Shown here piece by piece: positions 29,460 to 38,875 of a DNA stretch of 64,000 nt (position 1 is its first letter; every line of letters begins with the position of its first letter). Origin of the DNA: Vibrio algarum (GTDB taxonomy: Bacteria; Pseudomonadota; Gammaproteobacteria; Enterobacterales; Vibrionaceae); contig NZ_JAQLOI010000001.1 of the NCBI RefSeq assembly GCF_028204155.1, positions 1,674,001 through 1,738,000 of the forward strand, read 5' to 3'. The position numbers were made by a program, and so were the translations under genes. The notes below the pieces were generated by a model, which made no database searches, was not told the DNA's origin, and saw only the letters and a list, made by a program, of their open reading frames with translations.

Positions 29460-30451
29460 TATTTAGCCCCTGTGTTCAACGGGAAGTGACAAGAATATTT
29501 ATGTCCCTTTATTTTCTTAGAATAAGGGATCTCAACACATTGTCTCTGTGCATAGGGACAGCGAGGCCCTAATCGACAACCTATAGGTAAGTGTTGTAGC
29601 GCCGGGATTGAACCTGGTAAAGATTGTAATTTTTGCTTATGGGGAATCCAATCACTAAAATCGGGCATCGCTTTCAAAAGTGCGATGGTATAAGGATGTT
29701 TTGGTGCTTTGAGAATTTGTTCTGTTGCAGCCGATTCTACAGATTGGCCGCAGTACATAACGGTAATTCTTGTTGCCCATTGTGTGATTGTTGTTAGGTC
29801 GTGCCCTATAAGTAAAATAGTCGTGTTATGAACTTGGTTCATACGGCTCAATAAACGCAATATCTGTGATTGGGTAATAGGATCCAAATCATTGGTTGGT
29901 TCATCGGCAATCAACAAGCGAGGTTTAGCGGCAATGGCCATCGCTATCATTACTTTTTGGCATTCACCATCGGTAAGCTCATATGGATAGCTGCTCATTA
30001 TCCTTTTATGATCCTTGATACCAACTTTATGCAGTAACGCCACGGCTTGTTTCTTACGCCACTTTAGACGTTGCCACCAGCGACCTTGGAAAGTTTGCGA
30101 TGGTATGGATTCTGCCAATTGGTTACCCACCGCTTCAGATGGGTCTAAACAGGTGGAGGGCTCTTGGAATATCATCGCGACATCTTTAGCGATAACTTTG
30201 CGCCTTTCTTTCGGTGTCAACTGGAGCAGATCAACGTCTCCAAATCGCATTCGATCGGCACTAACACGCCAATTATCTTTGCAGATACCAACTATCGCTT
30301 TAGCGACGAGGCTTTTACCAGAACCTGATTCACCTACTAAACCACGTATGTCACCTTCTTGTATCGTAAGGCTCATTCTATCGACAGCCTTGACTAATCC
30401 ATGTGGTGTTTCTATTTCAATGGTTAGGTGCCTAAAATCCAGTAATGGCAT
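29459..30451 (-). CDS. sapD: SapD, ABC transporter ATP-binding protein
   Basis: A 330-residue ATPase paired with SapF. Visible are Walker [10 protein letters not shown] (about residues 39-47), Q-loop [10 protein letters not shown], a degenerate signature [14 protein letters not shown], Walker [13 protein letters not shown] and the H-loop LLIGHDLTT. The C-terminal 70 residues form the oligopeptide-transporter extension with [15 protein letters not shown], a cysteine motif that in some DppD/OppD relatives holds an iron-sulphur cluster. LTDGE instead of LSGGQ is a SapD feature. It overlaps both neighbours by one base, indicating tight translational coupling. Confidence 0.92.
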   Translation of the reverse strand: MPLLDFRHLTIEIETPHGLVKAVDRMSLTIQEGDIRGLVGESGSGKSLVAKAIVGICKDNWRVSADRMRFGDVDLLQLTPKERRKVIAKDVAMIFQEPSTCLDPSEAVGNQLAESIPSQTFQGRWWQRLKWRKKQAVALLHKVGIKDHKRIMSSYPYELTDGECQKVMIAMAIAAKPRLLIADEPTNDLDPITQSQILRLLSRMNQVHNTTILLIGHDLTTITQWATRITVMYCGQSVESAATEQILKAPKHPYTIALLKAMPDFSDWIPHKQKLQSLPGSIPALQHLPIGCRLGPRCPYAQRQCVEIPYSKKIKGHKYSCHFPLNTGAK

Positions 30452-31338
30452 TACTCAACTCCTGCATTTAATGCTTGTCGAATACCTTCACCGACCAAAT
30501 TTATAACAATAACCGTAAACATGATGGCTAAACCGGGCAGTGTGACCGTCCATGGAGCAAGGTAAATCAACTCAACAGAATCACCTAAAATAGCACCCCA
30601 TTCGGTGCTGGGTGCTTGTGCTCCTAAGCCTAAAAAGCCAAGGGCGGTGATATCCATAATTGCCAATGTTAATGCCATAGTGACTTCTGCAGCGATGATG
30701 GCAAGAATATTGGGGAATATAGAATTAAGCAATAAATACAGATCATTAGCACCATCAAGGCGAGCTGCCATAATGTAATCTTTTTCTAGTTCTGCGTGTA
30801 TCGCTGTATAGATTGAACGGATAAACCTTGGTATCAACGCCAAACCAATAGCCAATAATATATTAAACTCACCAAAGCCTAAAAAAGCGACAAAAATGAT
30901 GGCTAAAAGTAGTGAGGGGATTGACATAACGGTATCAAATAGGTGGTTCAGCGTACTAGACAGCAAACCACGCGTCATCCCAGCTAAAATACCGATAAAG
31001 CTACCAATTAAGCCTGCGATAATAGTGACTAAAATGGCGGCGCCAAACGTATATCGAGACCCGGTTAAAATTCTTGAAAGGATATCTCGACCAAGATCGT
31101 CGGTACCCAAGAAATATTCAATACTACCTTCTGTTGCCCAAGATGGTGGAACCAATAAATGACCGGTTTGCAGGTTTGGATCATGCGGAGCAATCCAGTG
31201 TGCTGTTAGTGTAATTAATATTATTAGGCCAAGACACCAGACACCAAACATCGCTAAATTGTTATTGCGGAAACTCTTAGCAAAACGTTCGAACTGAGTA
31301 GGTATATGTTCCTCTTGATATATGCTATTGGTTAACAT
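30451..31338 (-). CDS. sapC: SapC, ABC transporter permease
   Basis: A 295-residue inner-membrane permease of the DppC/OppC type. It has an N-terminal cytoplasmic region, a first helix (about 30-50), a periplasmic loop containing [16 protein letters not shown] and [12 protein letters not shown], then five more helices. The EAA loop, [21 protein letters not shown], contacts the ATPases. The sapB stop lies inside its first codons (14-base overlap), and its own stop shares one base with sapD. Confidence 0.92.
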   Translation of the reverse strand: MLTNSIYQEEHIPTQFERFAKSFRNNNLAMFGVWCLGLIILITLTAHWIAPHDPNLQTGHLLVPPSWATEGSIEYFLGTDDLGRDILSRILTGSRYTFGAAILVTIIAGLIGSFIGILAGMTRGLLSSTLNHLFDTVMSIPSLLLAIIFVAFLGFGEFNILLAIGLALIPRFIRSIYTAIHAELEKDYIMAARLDGANDLYLLLNSIFPNILAIIAAEVTMALTLAIMDITALGFLGLGAQAPSTEWGAILGDSVELIYLAPWTVTLPGLAIMFTVIVINLVGEGIRQALNAGVE

Positions 31339-32287
31339 ACCACTCTTTCCTTACTAATGGATTCGATAACGTACCAAGTAAATCAGACAATATATTGGCA
31401 GATAAAACGAAGGAGGCGACCACCATAACCCCCGCTTGAATTGAGGCGTAATCTTGATTGGCTAACGCATTTAAAAGCCATCTGCCAATTCCTGGCCAGT
31501 TAAAAATAGATTCTGTGATAATGGCAAAGGTGATCATACTTGAAAGTTGCACGCCTAATGTTGGAAATATGGGCGGTAAAGCATTGCGAAAAACATGTTC
31601 AGTGATAATTTCACGTGTCGATAAACCCTTAATTCTCGCTGCACGAATGTAATTTTGAGTCATAACTTCTGCAACAGAGGCCCTCATCAATTGAACAATT
31701 TGTGTAGTAGGTGCAAGTGCAAGGACTAGGGATGGTAAAACTAAATGCTCCAATACACTCTGTAGTGCTTCGGCTTTATAAGGGTTGTCAGATAAGAATG
31801 CATCAATGATGGCAAAGCCTGTAACATGCTCAATCTCGTACAATAGATCATATCGGCCTGAGACAGGGAGTAGCTCCATGTCTAATGAAAAAAACATGAT
31901 CAATAAAAGCGCTACCCAGAATAATGGTGCGGAGTACCCAGACATCGATGTGAATGAAATGACAGTATCGATAAACTTACCTTGTCGCATACCCGCGATA
32001 GTTCCGACAGGGATACCAATAAAAAGAGCAAGCATGAAAGAGATGAAAACAAGTTCTAGCGTGGCAGGAAAAACCACCACAATATCTTCAATGATTGGGT
32101 AACCTTGTTTATTTAAACCAAAGTTTAAATTCCATAATTCTTGTACATAGTGCGACCAACCCTGTAAGTAACTCATGTGAGCCCAAGGAGACTCGTTGTC
32201 TAAGCGGAGAATGCTAAAACCGACAAAGGTCAATATAATTAATGTAATCGCAAAGAGGTTAAAGCGACGAATAGTATAACGAAACAT
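31325..32287 (-). CDS. sapB: SapB, ABC transporter permease
   Basis: A 320-residue inner-membrane permease of the DppB/OppB type. The first helix near residues 9-26 is followed by a periplasmic domain of about 70 residues and five further helices. The EAA motif lies in VAEVMTQNYIRAARIKGLS, and the C-terminal ESIFNWPGIGRWLLNALANQDY is characteristic. It follows sapA immediately with no gap and overlaps sapC by 14 bases. With SapC it forms the membrane channel of the Sap importer. Confidence 0.92.
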   Translation of the reverse strand: MFRYTIRRFNLFAITLIILTFVGFSILRLDNESPWAHMSYLQGWSHYVQELWNLNFGLNKQGYPIIEDIVVVFPATLELVFISFMLALFIGIPVGTIAGMRQGKFIDTVISFTSMSGYSAPLFWVALLLIMFFSLDMELLPVSGRYDLLYEIEHVTGFAIIDAFLSDNPYKAEALQSVLEHLVLPSLVLALAPTTQIVQLMRASVAEVMTQNYIRAARIKGLSTREIITEHVFRNALPPIFPTLGVQLSSMITFAIITESIFNWPGIGRWLLNALANQDYASIQAGVMVVASFVLSANILSDLLGTLSNPLVRKEWYVNQ

Positions 32288-33907
32288 CTACTTGACTCTC
32301 CTAACTTTGTGAAAACTCTTGGACGTGAATGGGCTAGATTCAAAGCCAGTGAGCGATTGATGGTATGTCAAAAACTGAGCACCGTGAGCAATCGGAATGA
32401 CGGGAACTTCCTCATTCATCATATATTGTGCTTCTTTATATAAGTTTAGTCGGTATCTCTCTTGATTGGTCTCTCTTGCTAAATCTAATAAAAAATCAAA
32501 ATCAGGGTTACACCACATAGATACGTTTAAACCTGACTCTTCGGCACTACACGAAAGCAGTGGACGTAAGAAGTTATCTGGATCTCCCGTACTTGCGTTC
32601 CATCCGGTGAGAATTAAATCTATATCAGTATGTTTCGACAATTCGGTACGATTAAATCGGTCACTAGTAAATAATTCTAGCTCGATACCAATGTCAGCAT
32701 ACTGTGCTTGAATTAATTCTGCTGTTTTTCTTGGGCTAGGGTTATAAGGACTGGCTTCTAACGGTACCCACATTGAAAGTTTTAGGCCTTGAGTATAGCC
32801 TGCGTCTCGTAGTAAACCCACGGCATAATTTTTATCGTACCTTATTTGATTGGAGTCTTTTTGATACGCCCAAGAGCTTGGTGGCAATATGGAATAAGCT
32901 TGTTCACCTGTTCCAAAATAGACAGCATCTAGGATACTTTTCCGATTGATTGAGAGGCTTAACGCTTTCCTGACTCGTTGATCGCTCAATGCTGGGTGCT
33001 CTGTGTTGATAGCGATAAACGAAACGTTCATCGAAGGCTTAGCTTCCAATATTAAGTCATGGTGCTGTTTGATAATTGGTATTTGACTAGAAAGTGGGGA
33101 GTAGAGAACATCACACTCTTTGCGTAGCAGCTTGGCAAGAGGCCCAGTACCACGAGAAGAAATATCAAATACTACTTGTTCAAGTTTTGGTTCGCCTTGC
33201 CAGTACTTAGGGTGCTTTTTAAGCCTTACTAAATCACCGACCTGATATTCAGCCAAATAGAACGGGCCTGTACCAACAGGTAACTCATCGATAAGATTTT
33301 TTTCGTCTTTGATTTCGAGTTGTAACGCATACTCTTTCGATAAAATAACAGCGTGAGTAGTGGAAATGTTGGATAGAAAAGTGTTGTCAGCTTTATTTAA
33401 AGTAAATTTTACGGTTTGTGAGTCTATGGCTTCAACCCTTTTTACTAGTTCACTGAATCCAATACTTTCAAACCAAGGGTAACTTGCATTACCGACTAAA
33501 TAAAAAGAGTGGTTAGGGTCTATCAAACGGTTAAAGCTAAACAGAACGTCGGAGGCATTAAGGGCTCTGGTTGGTGTAAACCAATCAGTGCTCTGAAACT
33601 CAACACCTTGTTTGAGCTTAAAAGTATATTCTGTACCGTCTTTATTGACTTGCCAGGATGTGGCAATACTGGCAACTGGTTTTTGAGTCGTAGGATCAAG
33701 CGTTAGCAACGAATCATAAATTTGCGGGCTCAATGATTCTGCAGTGATGCCACCTTCCACTAACTGTGGATTGAAGGAATTTGGAGCGCTATGTCCACAA
33801 GAGACAAAACCTTGTTTGCGAATTTTTTCGTGATCAATATTGTCGCTACACCCGATCAGTAATCCGATACTAAAGAATCCTGTGGTGAACTTTAAAATTG
33901 CTTTCAT
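32288..33907 (-). CDS. sapA: SapA, peptide-binding protein, here a predicted lipoprotein
   Basis: A 539-residue solute-binding protein of the oligopeptide cluster (SBP family 5). From ATG 33907 it begins with a signal peptide whose end, FFSIGLLIGCSDN, contains the lipobox LIGC, so it is probably lipid-anchored. The frame is open to 33964, but that start would put 19 residues in front of the signal. Family segments are SFNPQLVEGGITAESLSPQIYD, LKQGVEFQSTDWFTP, DERVRKALSLSINR-like DQRVRKALSLSINRK and LTGWNASTGDPDNFL. It is the first gene of sapABCDF and delivers substrate to SapBC. I found no clear ribosome site. Confidence 0.88.
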   Translation of the reverse strand: MKAILKFTTGFFSIGLLIGCSDNIDHEKIRKQGFVSCGHSAPNSFNPQLVEGGITAESLSPQIYDSLLTLDPTTQKPVASIATSWQVNKDGTEYTFKLKQGVEFQSTDWFTPTRALNASDVLFSFNRLIDPNHSFYLVGNASYPWFESIGFSELVKRVEAIDSQTVKFTLNKADNTFLSNISTTHAVILSKEYALQLEIKDEKNLIDELPVGTGPFYLAEYQVGDLVRLKKHPKYWQGEPKLEQVVFDISSRGTGPLAKLLRKECDVLYSPLSSQIPIIKQHHDLILEAKPSMNVSFIAINTEHPALSDQRVRKALSLSINRKSILDAVYFGTGEQAYSILPPSSWAYQKDSNQIRYDKNYAVGLLRDAGYTQGLKLSMWVPLEASPYNPSPRKTAELIQAQYADIGIELELFTSDRFNRTELSKHTDIDLILTGWNASTGDPDNFLRPLLSCSAEESGLNVSMWCNPDFDFLLDLARETNQERYRLNLYKEAQYMMNEEVPVIPIAHGAQFLTYHQSLTGFESSPFTSKSFHKVRRVK

Positions 33908-34076
33908 AGAAAGAGTTATCATTGATTGAGAACGGGCAAACAAAATATGCCTAAAGAACCGCATAATTTAACACTTTTTTTAGTCAGACCAATTCTTTAG
34001 GGTACTTAAGTAACAAAGTGGCAAGATTTACTGCTAATCGGTATGCGCTATGGTAAACCTAATTTCGCTACTTCGT

Positions 34077-35105
34077 TTACTCTTGTTGGTTCTGAGTATT
34101 CTCGTTTGCTTGGCCAACAATATTATATTTTCGTAGCATCCCACGAATCTGATGATAACTTAGATTAAGTAACTCAGCTGCGGTACGCTGATTGTGTTTA
34201 GCTTCTTCCATAACCTGATGGAGTAATTGGATATCTTGTTGCTCTTGCCATTTTTTATAATCGATGGGCAGTTCTAACGTTGTTAGTTTATGTTCTTCGA
34301 CACTGTCTAGTATATTGGTTGCACTTGAATCTTCCCATTCACATTTGAAGGGGTCTAAAACGAGGTTGTCTATTGGAAGATCAGATTTTCCATGTTGATA
34401 AACGGCACGTTCTATAACATTTTTTAACTCTCGTACATTTCCGGGCCATTGATGTTCTAATATTTCGTTGGTCACCCTATCTGTAAAGCCGACAAATAAT
34501 GGAAGTGATAATTCACGACACATTTTCATCGCGTAATGTTGAGCAAGCAAAAGGATATCTTCTTTACGCTCTCTTAGTGGTGGAAGATGAACCACATCAA
34601 ATGCCAACCGATCTAATAAATCCGCACGGAACGTTTCACTTCTTGCCATTTTTGGAAGGTTTGCATTGGTGGCACAAACAAGCCTAACGTTTGCATTAAG
34701 AGTTTTACTTCCACCAACTCGTTCATATTGCCCATACTCAATAACTCGAAGCAGTTTTTCCTGTACTGATAACGGTGCTGTCGCCAACTCATCTAAAAAC
34801 AGCGTACCGCCTTCCGCACGCTCAAACCGCCCTTGATGTCGCCCCTTAGATCCAGTAAAAGCCCCGGCCTCATGGCCAAAAAGTTCCGTATCAATGAGAC
34901 CTTCACTTAGGCTGGAGCAGTTAAGCATCACCAATGGTTGATCCCAACGTTTCGACAAATAATGCAGTCTTTGTGCAATTAATTCTTTACCTGTCCCTCG
35001 TTCTCCAACGATAAGCACAGGTCTTTCGATAGGAGCCAAGCGAGAAACTTTATCTAAAACAGAAAGAAAAAGTGGTGATTCTCCAATCAGGGTTTGTTGT
35101 TCCAC
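34077..35105 (-). CDS. pspF: PspF, sigma-54-dependent activator of the psp operon
   Basis: A 342-residue bacterial enhancer-binding protein. It has no receiver domain, as is typical of PspF. The AAA+ domain (about residues 5-245) has Walker A GERGTGKE, the sigma-54-contact loop GHEAGAFTGS and Walker B GGTLFLDELA. The C-terminal Fis-type helix-turn-helix is NQRTAAELLNLSYHQIRGMLRKY. PspA inhibits it directly until membrane stress. I choose GTG 35105 as start because GGAG lies 6 bases upstream and the protein then begins where E. coli PspF does. The longer frame to 35192 is not conserved. It is divergent from pspA. Confidence 0.93.
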   Translation of the reverse strand: MEQQTLIGESPLFLSVLDKVSRLAPIERPVLIVGERGTGKELIAQRLHYLSKRWDQPLVMLNCSSLSEGLIDTELFGHEAGAFTGSKGRHQGRFERAEGGTLFLDELATAPLSVQEKLLRVIEYGQYERVGGSKTLNANVRLVCATNANLPKMARSETFRADLLDRLAFDVVHLPPLRERKEDILLLAQHYAMKMCRELSLPLFVGFTDRVTNEILEHQWPGNVRELKNVIERAVYQHGKSDLPIDNLVLDPFKCEWEDSSATNILDSVEEHKLTTLELPIDYKKWQEQQDIQLLHQVMEEAKHNQRTAAELLNLSYHQIRGMLRKYNIVGQANENTQNQQE

Positions 35106-35221
35106 ATTGCACTCCAAAATTAGGGTGGTAATTTTTACCAATAGTTGGTTATATTTATCATAGCATACTGATAGAAAAATCGCTCTACTCATTAACTTCT
35201 TGTATTATAAATAAAAAAATA

Positions 35222-35238
35222 TTGGCATGGATATTGGA
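35222..35238 (+). promoter_or_regulatory. sigma-54 promoter of pspABC
   Basis: TTGGCATGGATATTGGA has a -24-like TGGCA and a -12-like TTGG with the GG-to-G spacing of 12 bases required by sigma-54. The final C of the consensus TTGC is replaced by G. Transcription would start near 35250, about 67 bases before the pspA ATG. It lies between divergent pspF and pspA, where PspF would act. Confidence 0.8.
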
Positions 35239-35316
35239 ATATAGTTTGTAAACCTGAAGCTATTCCAGACTTAAATAGCGTTAGGATTCATTGTCGTATT
35301 ACTAAGGAGATATATC

Positions 35317-35985
35317 ATGGGTATTTTTTCGCGTTTCGCTGATATCATCAATTCAAATGTAAGTTCTTTGCTAGACAAAGCCGAAGACCCAGAAAAAATG
35401 ATCCGTCTTATACTACAAGAGATGGAAGATACCTTGGTCGAGGTACGTACCAACTCGGCGAAGGCAATTGCTGATAAAAAAGAGCTTTCCCGCCGTGTTA
35501 GTTCTATGGAATCACATATTGAAGAGTGGCAAAACAAAGCGTCATTAGCGTTAACGAAAAGTCGAGAAGATTTGGCACGAGCGGCGCTGATAGAAAAGCA
35601 AAAACTTATCGATATCGTGAAAAGTTTACACATTGAGCAATCATTGGTTGAAGAAACTATCGACAAATTGACCGGCGAAATCAGCAAGCTAGAAACTAAA
35701 ATTAATGAAACACGAGCTAAGCAACAGGCGTTAGTGATTCGACGTGAAGCCGCTGGGAGTCGCCGAGACGTGCAAAAGCACCTTCATACTAGCCGTACAA
35801 ACGAAGCTTTTTCTAAATTTGAACAGTATGAGCGAAAGATTGATCAGTTAGAGGCTGAAGCTGATACCTATGAGATGTCAGGAAAAGCCAAGTCTTTGGA
35901 TCAAGAATTTGCTGAGCTACAAGCAAGCGACGAGATTGAAAAAGAGTTGCAAAAACTAAAAGAAAAGATGAATAAAGACCAATAA
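35317..35985 (+). CDS. pspA: PspA, phage shock protein A
   Basis: A 222-residue, almost entirely coiled-coil protein of the PspA/IM30 (ESCRT-III-like) family. It begins MGIFSRFADIINSNVSSLLDKAEDPEKMIR, with the amphipathic helix that binds damaged membrane, and continues in long helices to the end. In unstressed cells it inhibits PspF; under inner-membrane stress it is drawn to the membrane by PspBC and forms protective scaffolds. An excellent ribosome site, AAGGAGAT, precedes the ATG. It starts the pspABC operon, with 15 bases to pspB. Confidence 0.96.
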   Translation: MGIFSRFADIINSNVSSLLDKAEDPEKMIRLILQEMEDTLVEVRTNSAKAIADKKELSRRVSSMESHIEEWQNKASLALTKSREDLARAALIEKQKLIDIVKSLHIEQSLVEETIDKLTGEISKLETKINETRAKQQALVIRREAAGSRRDVQKHLHTSRTNEAFSKFEQYERKIDQLEAEADTYEMSGKAKSLDQEFAELQASDEIEKELQKLKEKMNKDQ

Positions 35986-36000
35986 CTAGGAGTTACTAAT

Positions 36001-36237
36001 ATGACAGCGGCCATAATTACCGGACCTATCATAGTATTTTTGATTTTTGTTGCGCCGATTTGGTTATTTCTTCACTATCGTGGCAAAACAAAGTCCGAAC
36101 AAGGCTTGACCAGTGAAGATTACGAACGTCTAGAGTCTTTAACCTCTAAAGCAGAGTCATTGCAAAAGAGAGTCGATACGTTAGAGCGTATCTTGGACTC
36201 GGAGTCACCAAGTTGGAGACAGAATCATGAAAGATAG
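36001..36237 (+). CDS. pspB: PspB, phage shock protein B
   Basis: A 78-residue inner-membrane protein with one N-terminal helix (about residues 4-25, IITGPIIVFLIFVAPIWLFL) followed by HYRGK and a cytoplasmic coiled coil with the PspB signature LESLTSKAESLQKRVDTLERIL. It acts with PspC to sense membrane stress and release PspA from PspF. The end overlaps the pspC start by 11 bases. Confidence 0.94.
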   Translation: MTAAIITGPIIVFLIFVAPIWLFLHYRGKTKSEQGLTSEDYERLESLTSKAESLQKRVDTLERILDSESPSWRQNHER

Positions 36238-36616
36238 ACAACTATACCGTGATCCGGTGAATGGCAAGCTAGCGGGGGTATGTGCTGGTATTGCCAATTA
36301 TTTTGGTTTAGAAATCTGGCTAGTTCGAATATTGGTGGTCTCTGCTGCGCTTTTGGGTGGTAGCTTTTTGGTTGTGGTTGCTTATGTTGCATTTACGTTG
36401 ATGTTAGAAAAGCAACCGTATGAATATCAAGAAACCATCAAGACCAAACAAGACCACAAAATTAAAAACAAAGCATGGCAGGCAGGGCAAACTCCTGAAA
36501 GTCTACTCAATAATATCGACAATGAACTGGCTCGGGTAGAAAATGGCGTAAGAAACATAGAAGCCTATGTTACGTCCGAGTCTTTTAAAGTGAACAGAGA
36601 ATTTAGCAAGCTCTAA
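36227..36616 (+). CDS. pspC: PspC, phage shock protein C
   Basis: A 129-residue membrane protein. The N-terminal PspC domain begins RQLYRDPVNGKLAGVCAGIANYFGLE and contains the hydrophobic helix LVRILVVSAALLGGSFLVVVAYVAF (about 31-58). A C-terminal coiled-coil tail follows (about 85-129). It is the stress-sensing partner of PspB. It is the last psp gene here, since no pspD or pspE follows; an RND adaptor starts 131 bases later. Confidence 0.94.
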   Translation: MKDRQLYRDPVNGKLAGVCAGIANYFGLEIWLVRILVVSAALLGGSFLVVVAYVAFTLMLEKQPYEYQETIKTKQDHKIKNKAWQAGQTPESLLNNIDNELARVENGVRNIEAYVTSESFKVNREFSKL

Positions 36617-36747
36617 TGAAAAAGTTGATCTTTAGCAATAACCGCGCTTAATTATCAGTAGGTTATGCTCTAAGGCACTAGCAAATCTTATCATCATCAT
36701 CTATGTTATTAGTTAGCACTATAAAGCTATTACATGGATGATGTTTT

Positions 36748-37782
36748 ATGTTTAAGTCCCAACTCTTTACCTTTCTCTTTTGTACTCTATTACTCGCTGG
36801 GTGCAAAGAAGCCCCTCCAGTCCCAGAGCCAGATTCTCGACCCGCTAAATTGTTTGCCGTTTCTGTTGGCAATAACGACTTAGTCAGAACATTTCCAGCC
36901 ATCGCTCAAGCCGGAGATAAGGCGGTTATGGCGTTTCGCGTACCCGGCCAGTTGAGCCAACTCAACGTTAACTCAGGTGATCTCGTAGAGCGTGGGGATA
37001 TACTTGCAGCGTTGAATCCGGATGAATATGAATTGCTACAAAAGCAGGCACGAGCCAATTTCGAGTTAGCAAATGTTCAATACCAACGAATGAAAAAACT
37101 ACGAAAGGATCAAGTAGTATCAGAACAGGACTTCGATAAAGCGCTGGCTACCTATAAATCCGCCAACGCTTCGTTAGACCAAGCGTCAGCAAACCTTAGT
37201 TACACTAGTTTGATTGCGCCATACGCTGGGACTGTTTCTATTGTTAATGTAGAAAATCACGAATATATCAGCGTTAACCAACCCGTGATGAATGTTCAAA
37301 CCACTTCAGTTTTAAAAATTGAATTTCAGTTACCAGGCTATCTGTTAAATCGATTTCGTGGTGGGCCGAATAAAAAAGCAACCATGACTTTCGATTCTTT
37401 CCCACAAGAATCATTTTCTGTTCAGCTGCTTGAAATAGATACGGAAGCTGATTCAAAGACCAACAGTTATAAAACCACCTTAGTTATGGATAGACCGGAT
37501 GAAGTTGGTGTATTACCGGGGATGTCAGGGCAAGTTAGAGTATCTCTACCGAAAACAGACGCAACCGATGTTCCGGATAGTGCCTTGTTTACTGAAAACG
37601 AAAAGCAGTATGTTTGGCGCGTTAACGAAGAAGGCTTAACGGAGAAAGTAGAAATAGTATTAAGTGAAAAAGGGACGGTAGAGTCGGGATTAAATGATGG
37701 TGATTTGGTGGTGATTTCTGGTGTAGCAGGCGTTGAAGAAGGCACCAAAGTCCGAGAATGGATTAAAGAGAGAGGGCTATAA
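36748..37782 (+). CDS. vexI: RND efflux periplasmic adaptor lipoprotein (VexI-like)
   Basis: A 344-residue membrane-fusion protein. The signal peptide ends in lipobox LLAGC, so it is anchored by lipid. The HlyD-like core shows the biotinyl-lipoyl half motifs RVPGQLSQLNVNSGDLVERGDIL and YTSLIAPYAGTVSIVNVENHEYI, with a helical hairpin between (about 90-150). It precedes a second adaptor by 1 base and an RND pump, matching V. cholerae VexI-VexJ-VexK, which also has two adaptors. The pump partner is broken in this sequence. The symbol is assigned from arrangement and similarity, not from a search. Confidence 0.8.
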   Translation: MFKSQLFTFLFCTLLLAGCKEAPPVPEPDSRPAKLFAVSVGNNDLVRTFPAIAQAGDKAVMAFRVPGQLSQLNVNSGDLVERGDILAALNPDEYELLQKQARANFELANVQYQRMKKLRKDQVVSEQDFDKALATYKSANASLDQASANLSYTSLIAPYAGTVSIVNVENHEYISVNQPVMNVQTTSVLKIEFQLPGYLLNRFRGGPNKKATMTFDSFPQESFSVQLLEIDTEADSKTNSYKTTLVMDRPDEVGVLPGMSGQVRVSLPKTDATDVPDSALFTENEKQYVWRVNEEGLTEKVEIVLSEKGTVESGLNDGDLVVISGVAGVEEGTKVREWIKERGL

Positions 37783-37783
37783 T

Positions 37784-38875
37784 ATGAATAAACTCTTTTA
37801 CGCCGTTGTACTCAGTTCTTTAGTTGCTCTAAACGGTTGTGGTGAAAAACCAGTTCAAACCATGAAAGAGCTTCCTAGAGTTCGTATTTTAGACCTTTCG
37901 TCCCAAACCGATGCGGTTTACGACGGCCGAATGTTCTTTCCTGCCATTGCTGCTGCGGCTGATCGGTCTCATCTGAGTTTTCGATTAGCAGGTCAAGTAA
38001 ACAATCTAAATGTCAATGAAGGTGAGCTAGTCAGTAAAGGGCAGGTTATTGCTGAAATCGACCCAACAGATTTTAAATTAGAAGTTGAAAACAAAAAGGC
38101 GTCATATAATGTTGCTGATAGCCAGTATAGGCGTTCAGCGCCTTTAGTCGAAAAAGGACTGCTAGCCCAATCACAATTCGATGAATTGGCAGCCCAACGG
38201 ATGATAGCAAAAGCAGAGTATGACTTGGCTAAGTTGCGCTTAACATTCACCCAATTAAAAGCCCCAATAGATGGCATTATCTCTCGAGTCAATGTCGAAC
38301 AATTTGAGCAGGTTCAGGCTGGTCAACAAATCGTTAATATTCATAATCCACATTTTGTAGATATTGTGCTTCAAGTATCAGATAAGCTTTTTGCTAACAC
38401 TCCAAAAATTGAAGATTTCCAGTCGGTTGAAGCCGACGTTAAAGTAACCGATGGGCTTATTTATACAGCAAAGCTTAAAGAATATACTACCGAGCAAGAT
38501 CAACAAACTGCCACCTATACCGTTACGTTAACCATGCCTATGCCTGAGGAGTTGTTGATTTTAGACGGAATGGCAGTAGAGGTAGCCCCTAAAAAAGGTC
38601 ATGTCGGTGACATACATACCGTTGCAATCTCAATACCAATAGAGGCGATATTTAACCCTGATGGAGATACCTTGGATAGGTTAAATAAATTTGTTTGGGT
38701 ATTGCAACCAGACAATACAATTAAACGTACAAAAGTTTTGACCGGTCGAGTTAGTTATAAGGAAATTCAAGTATTAAGTGGATTAACGAATGAAGACAAG
38801 ATAGTCATTGCTGGTATTAGCTCGCGTTTACGCGACGGAATGAAAGTAGATCTGGTTACGCAGGAGGCGAACTAA
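37784..38875 (+). CDS. vexJ: second RND efflux periplasmic adaptor lipoprotein (VexJ-like)
   Basis: A 363-residue membrane-fusion protein with lipobox LNGC after a short signal peptide. It has lipoyl half motifs FRLAGQVNNLNVNEGELVSKG and LTFTQLKAPIDGIISRVNVEQ, a hairpin between them, and beta-barrel and membrane-proximal domains to the end. The start is ATG 37784. The frame open from 37733 overlaps the upstream adaptor and lacks a signal at its beginning. It overlaps the RND gene by one base (TAATG). Having two adaptors for one pump is known for VexIJK and TriABC, where both are needed. Confidence 0.8.
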   Translation: MNKLFYAVVLSSLVALNGCGEKPVQTMKELPRVRILDLSSQTDAVYDGRMFFPAIAAAADRSHLSFRLAGQVNNLNVNEGELVSKGQVIAEIDPTDFKLEVENKKASYNVADSQYRRSAPLVEKGLLAQSQFDELAAQRMIAKAEYDLAKLRLTFTQLKAPIDGIISRVNVEQFEQVQAGQQIVNIHNPHFVDIVLQVSDKLFANTPKIEDFQSVEADVKVTDGLIYTAKLKEYTTEQDQQTATYTVTLTMPMPEELLILDGMAVEVAPKKGHVGDIHTVAISIPIEAIFNPDGDTLDRLNKFVWVLQPDNTIKRTKVLTGRVSYKEIQVLSGLTNEDKIVIAGISSRLRDGMKVDLVTQEAN

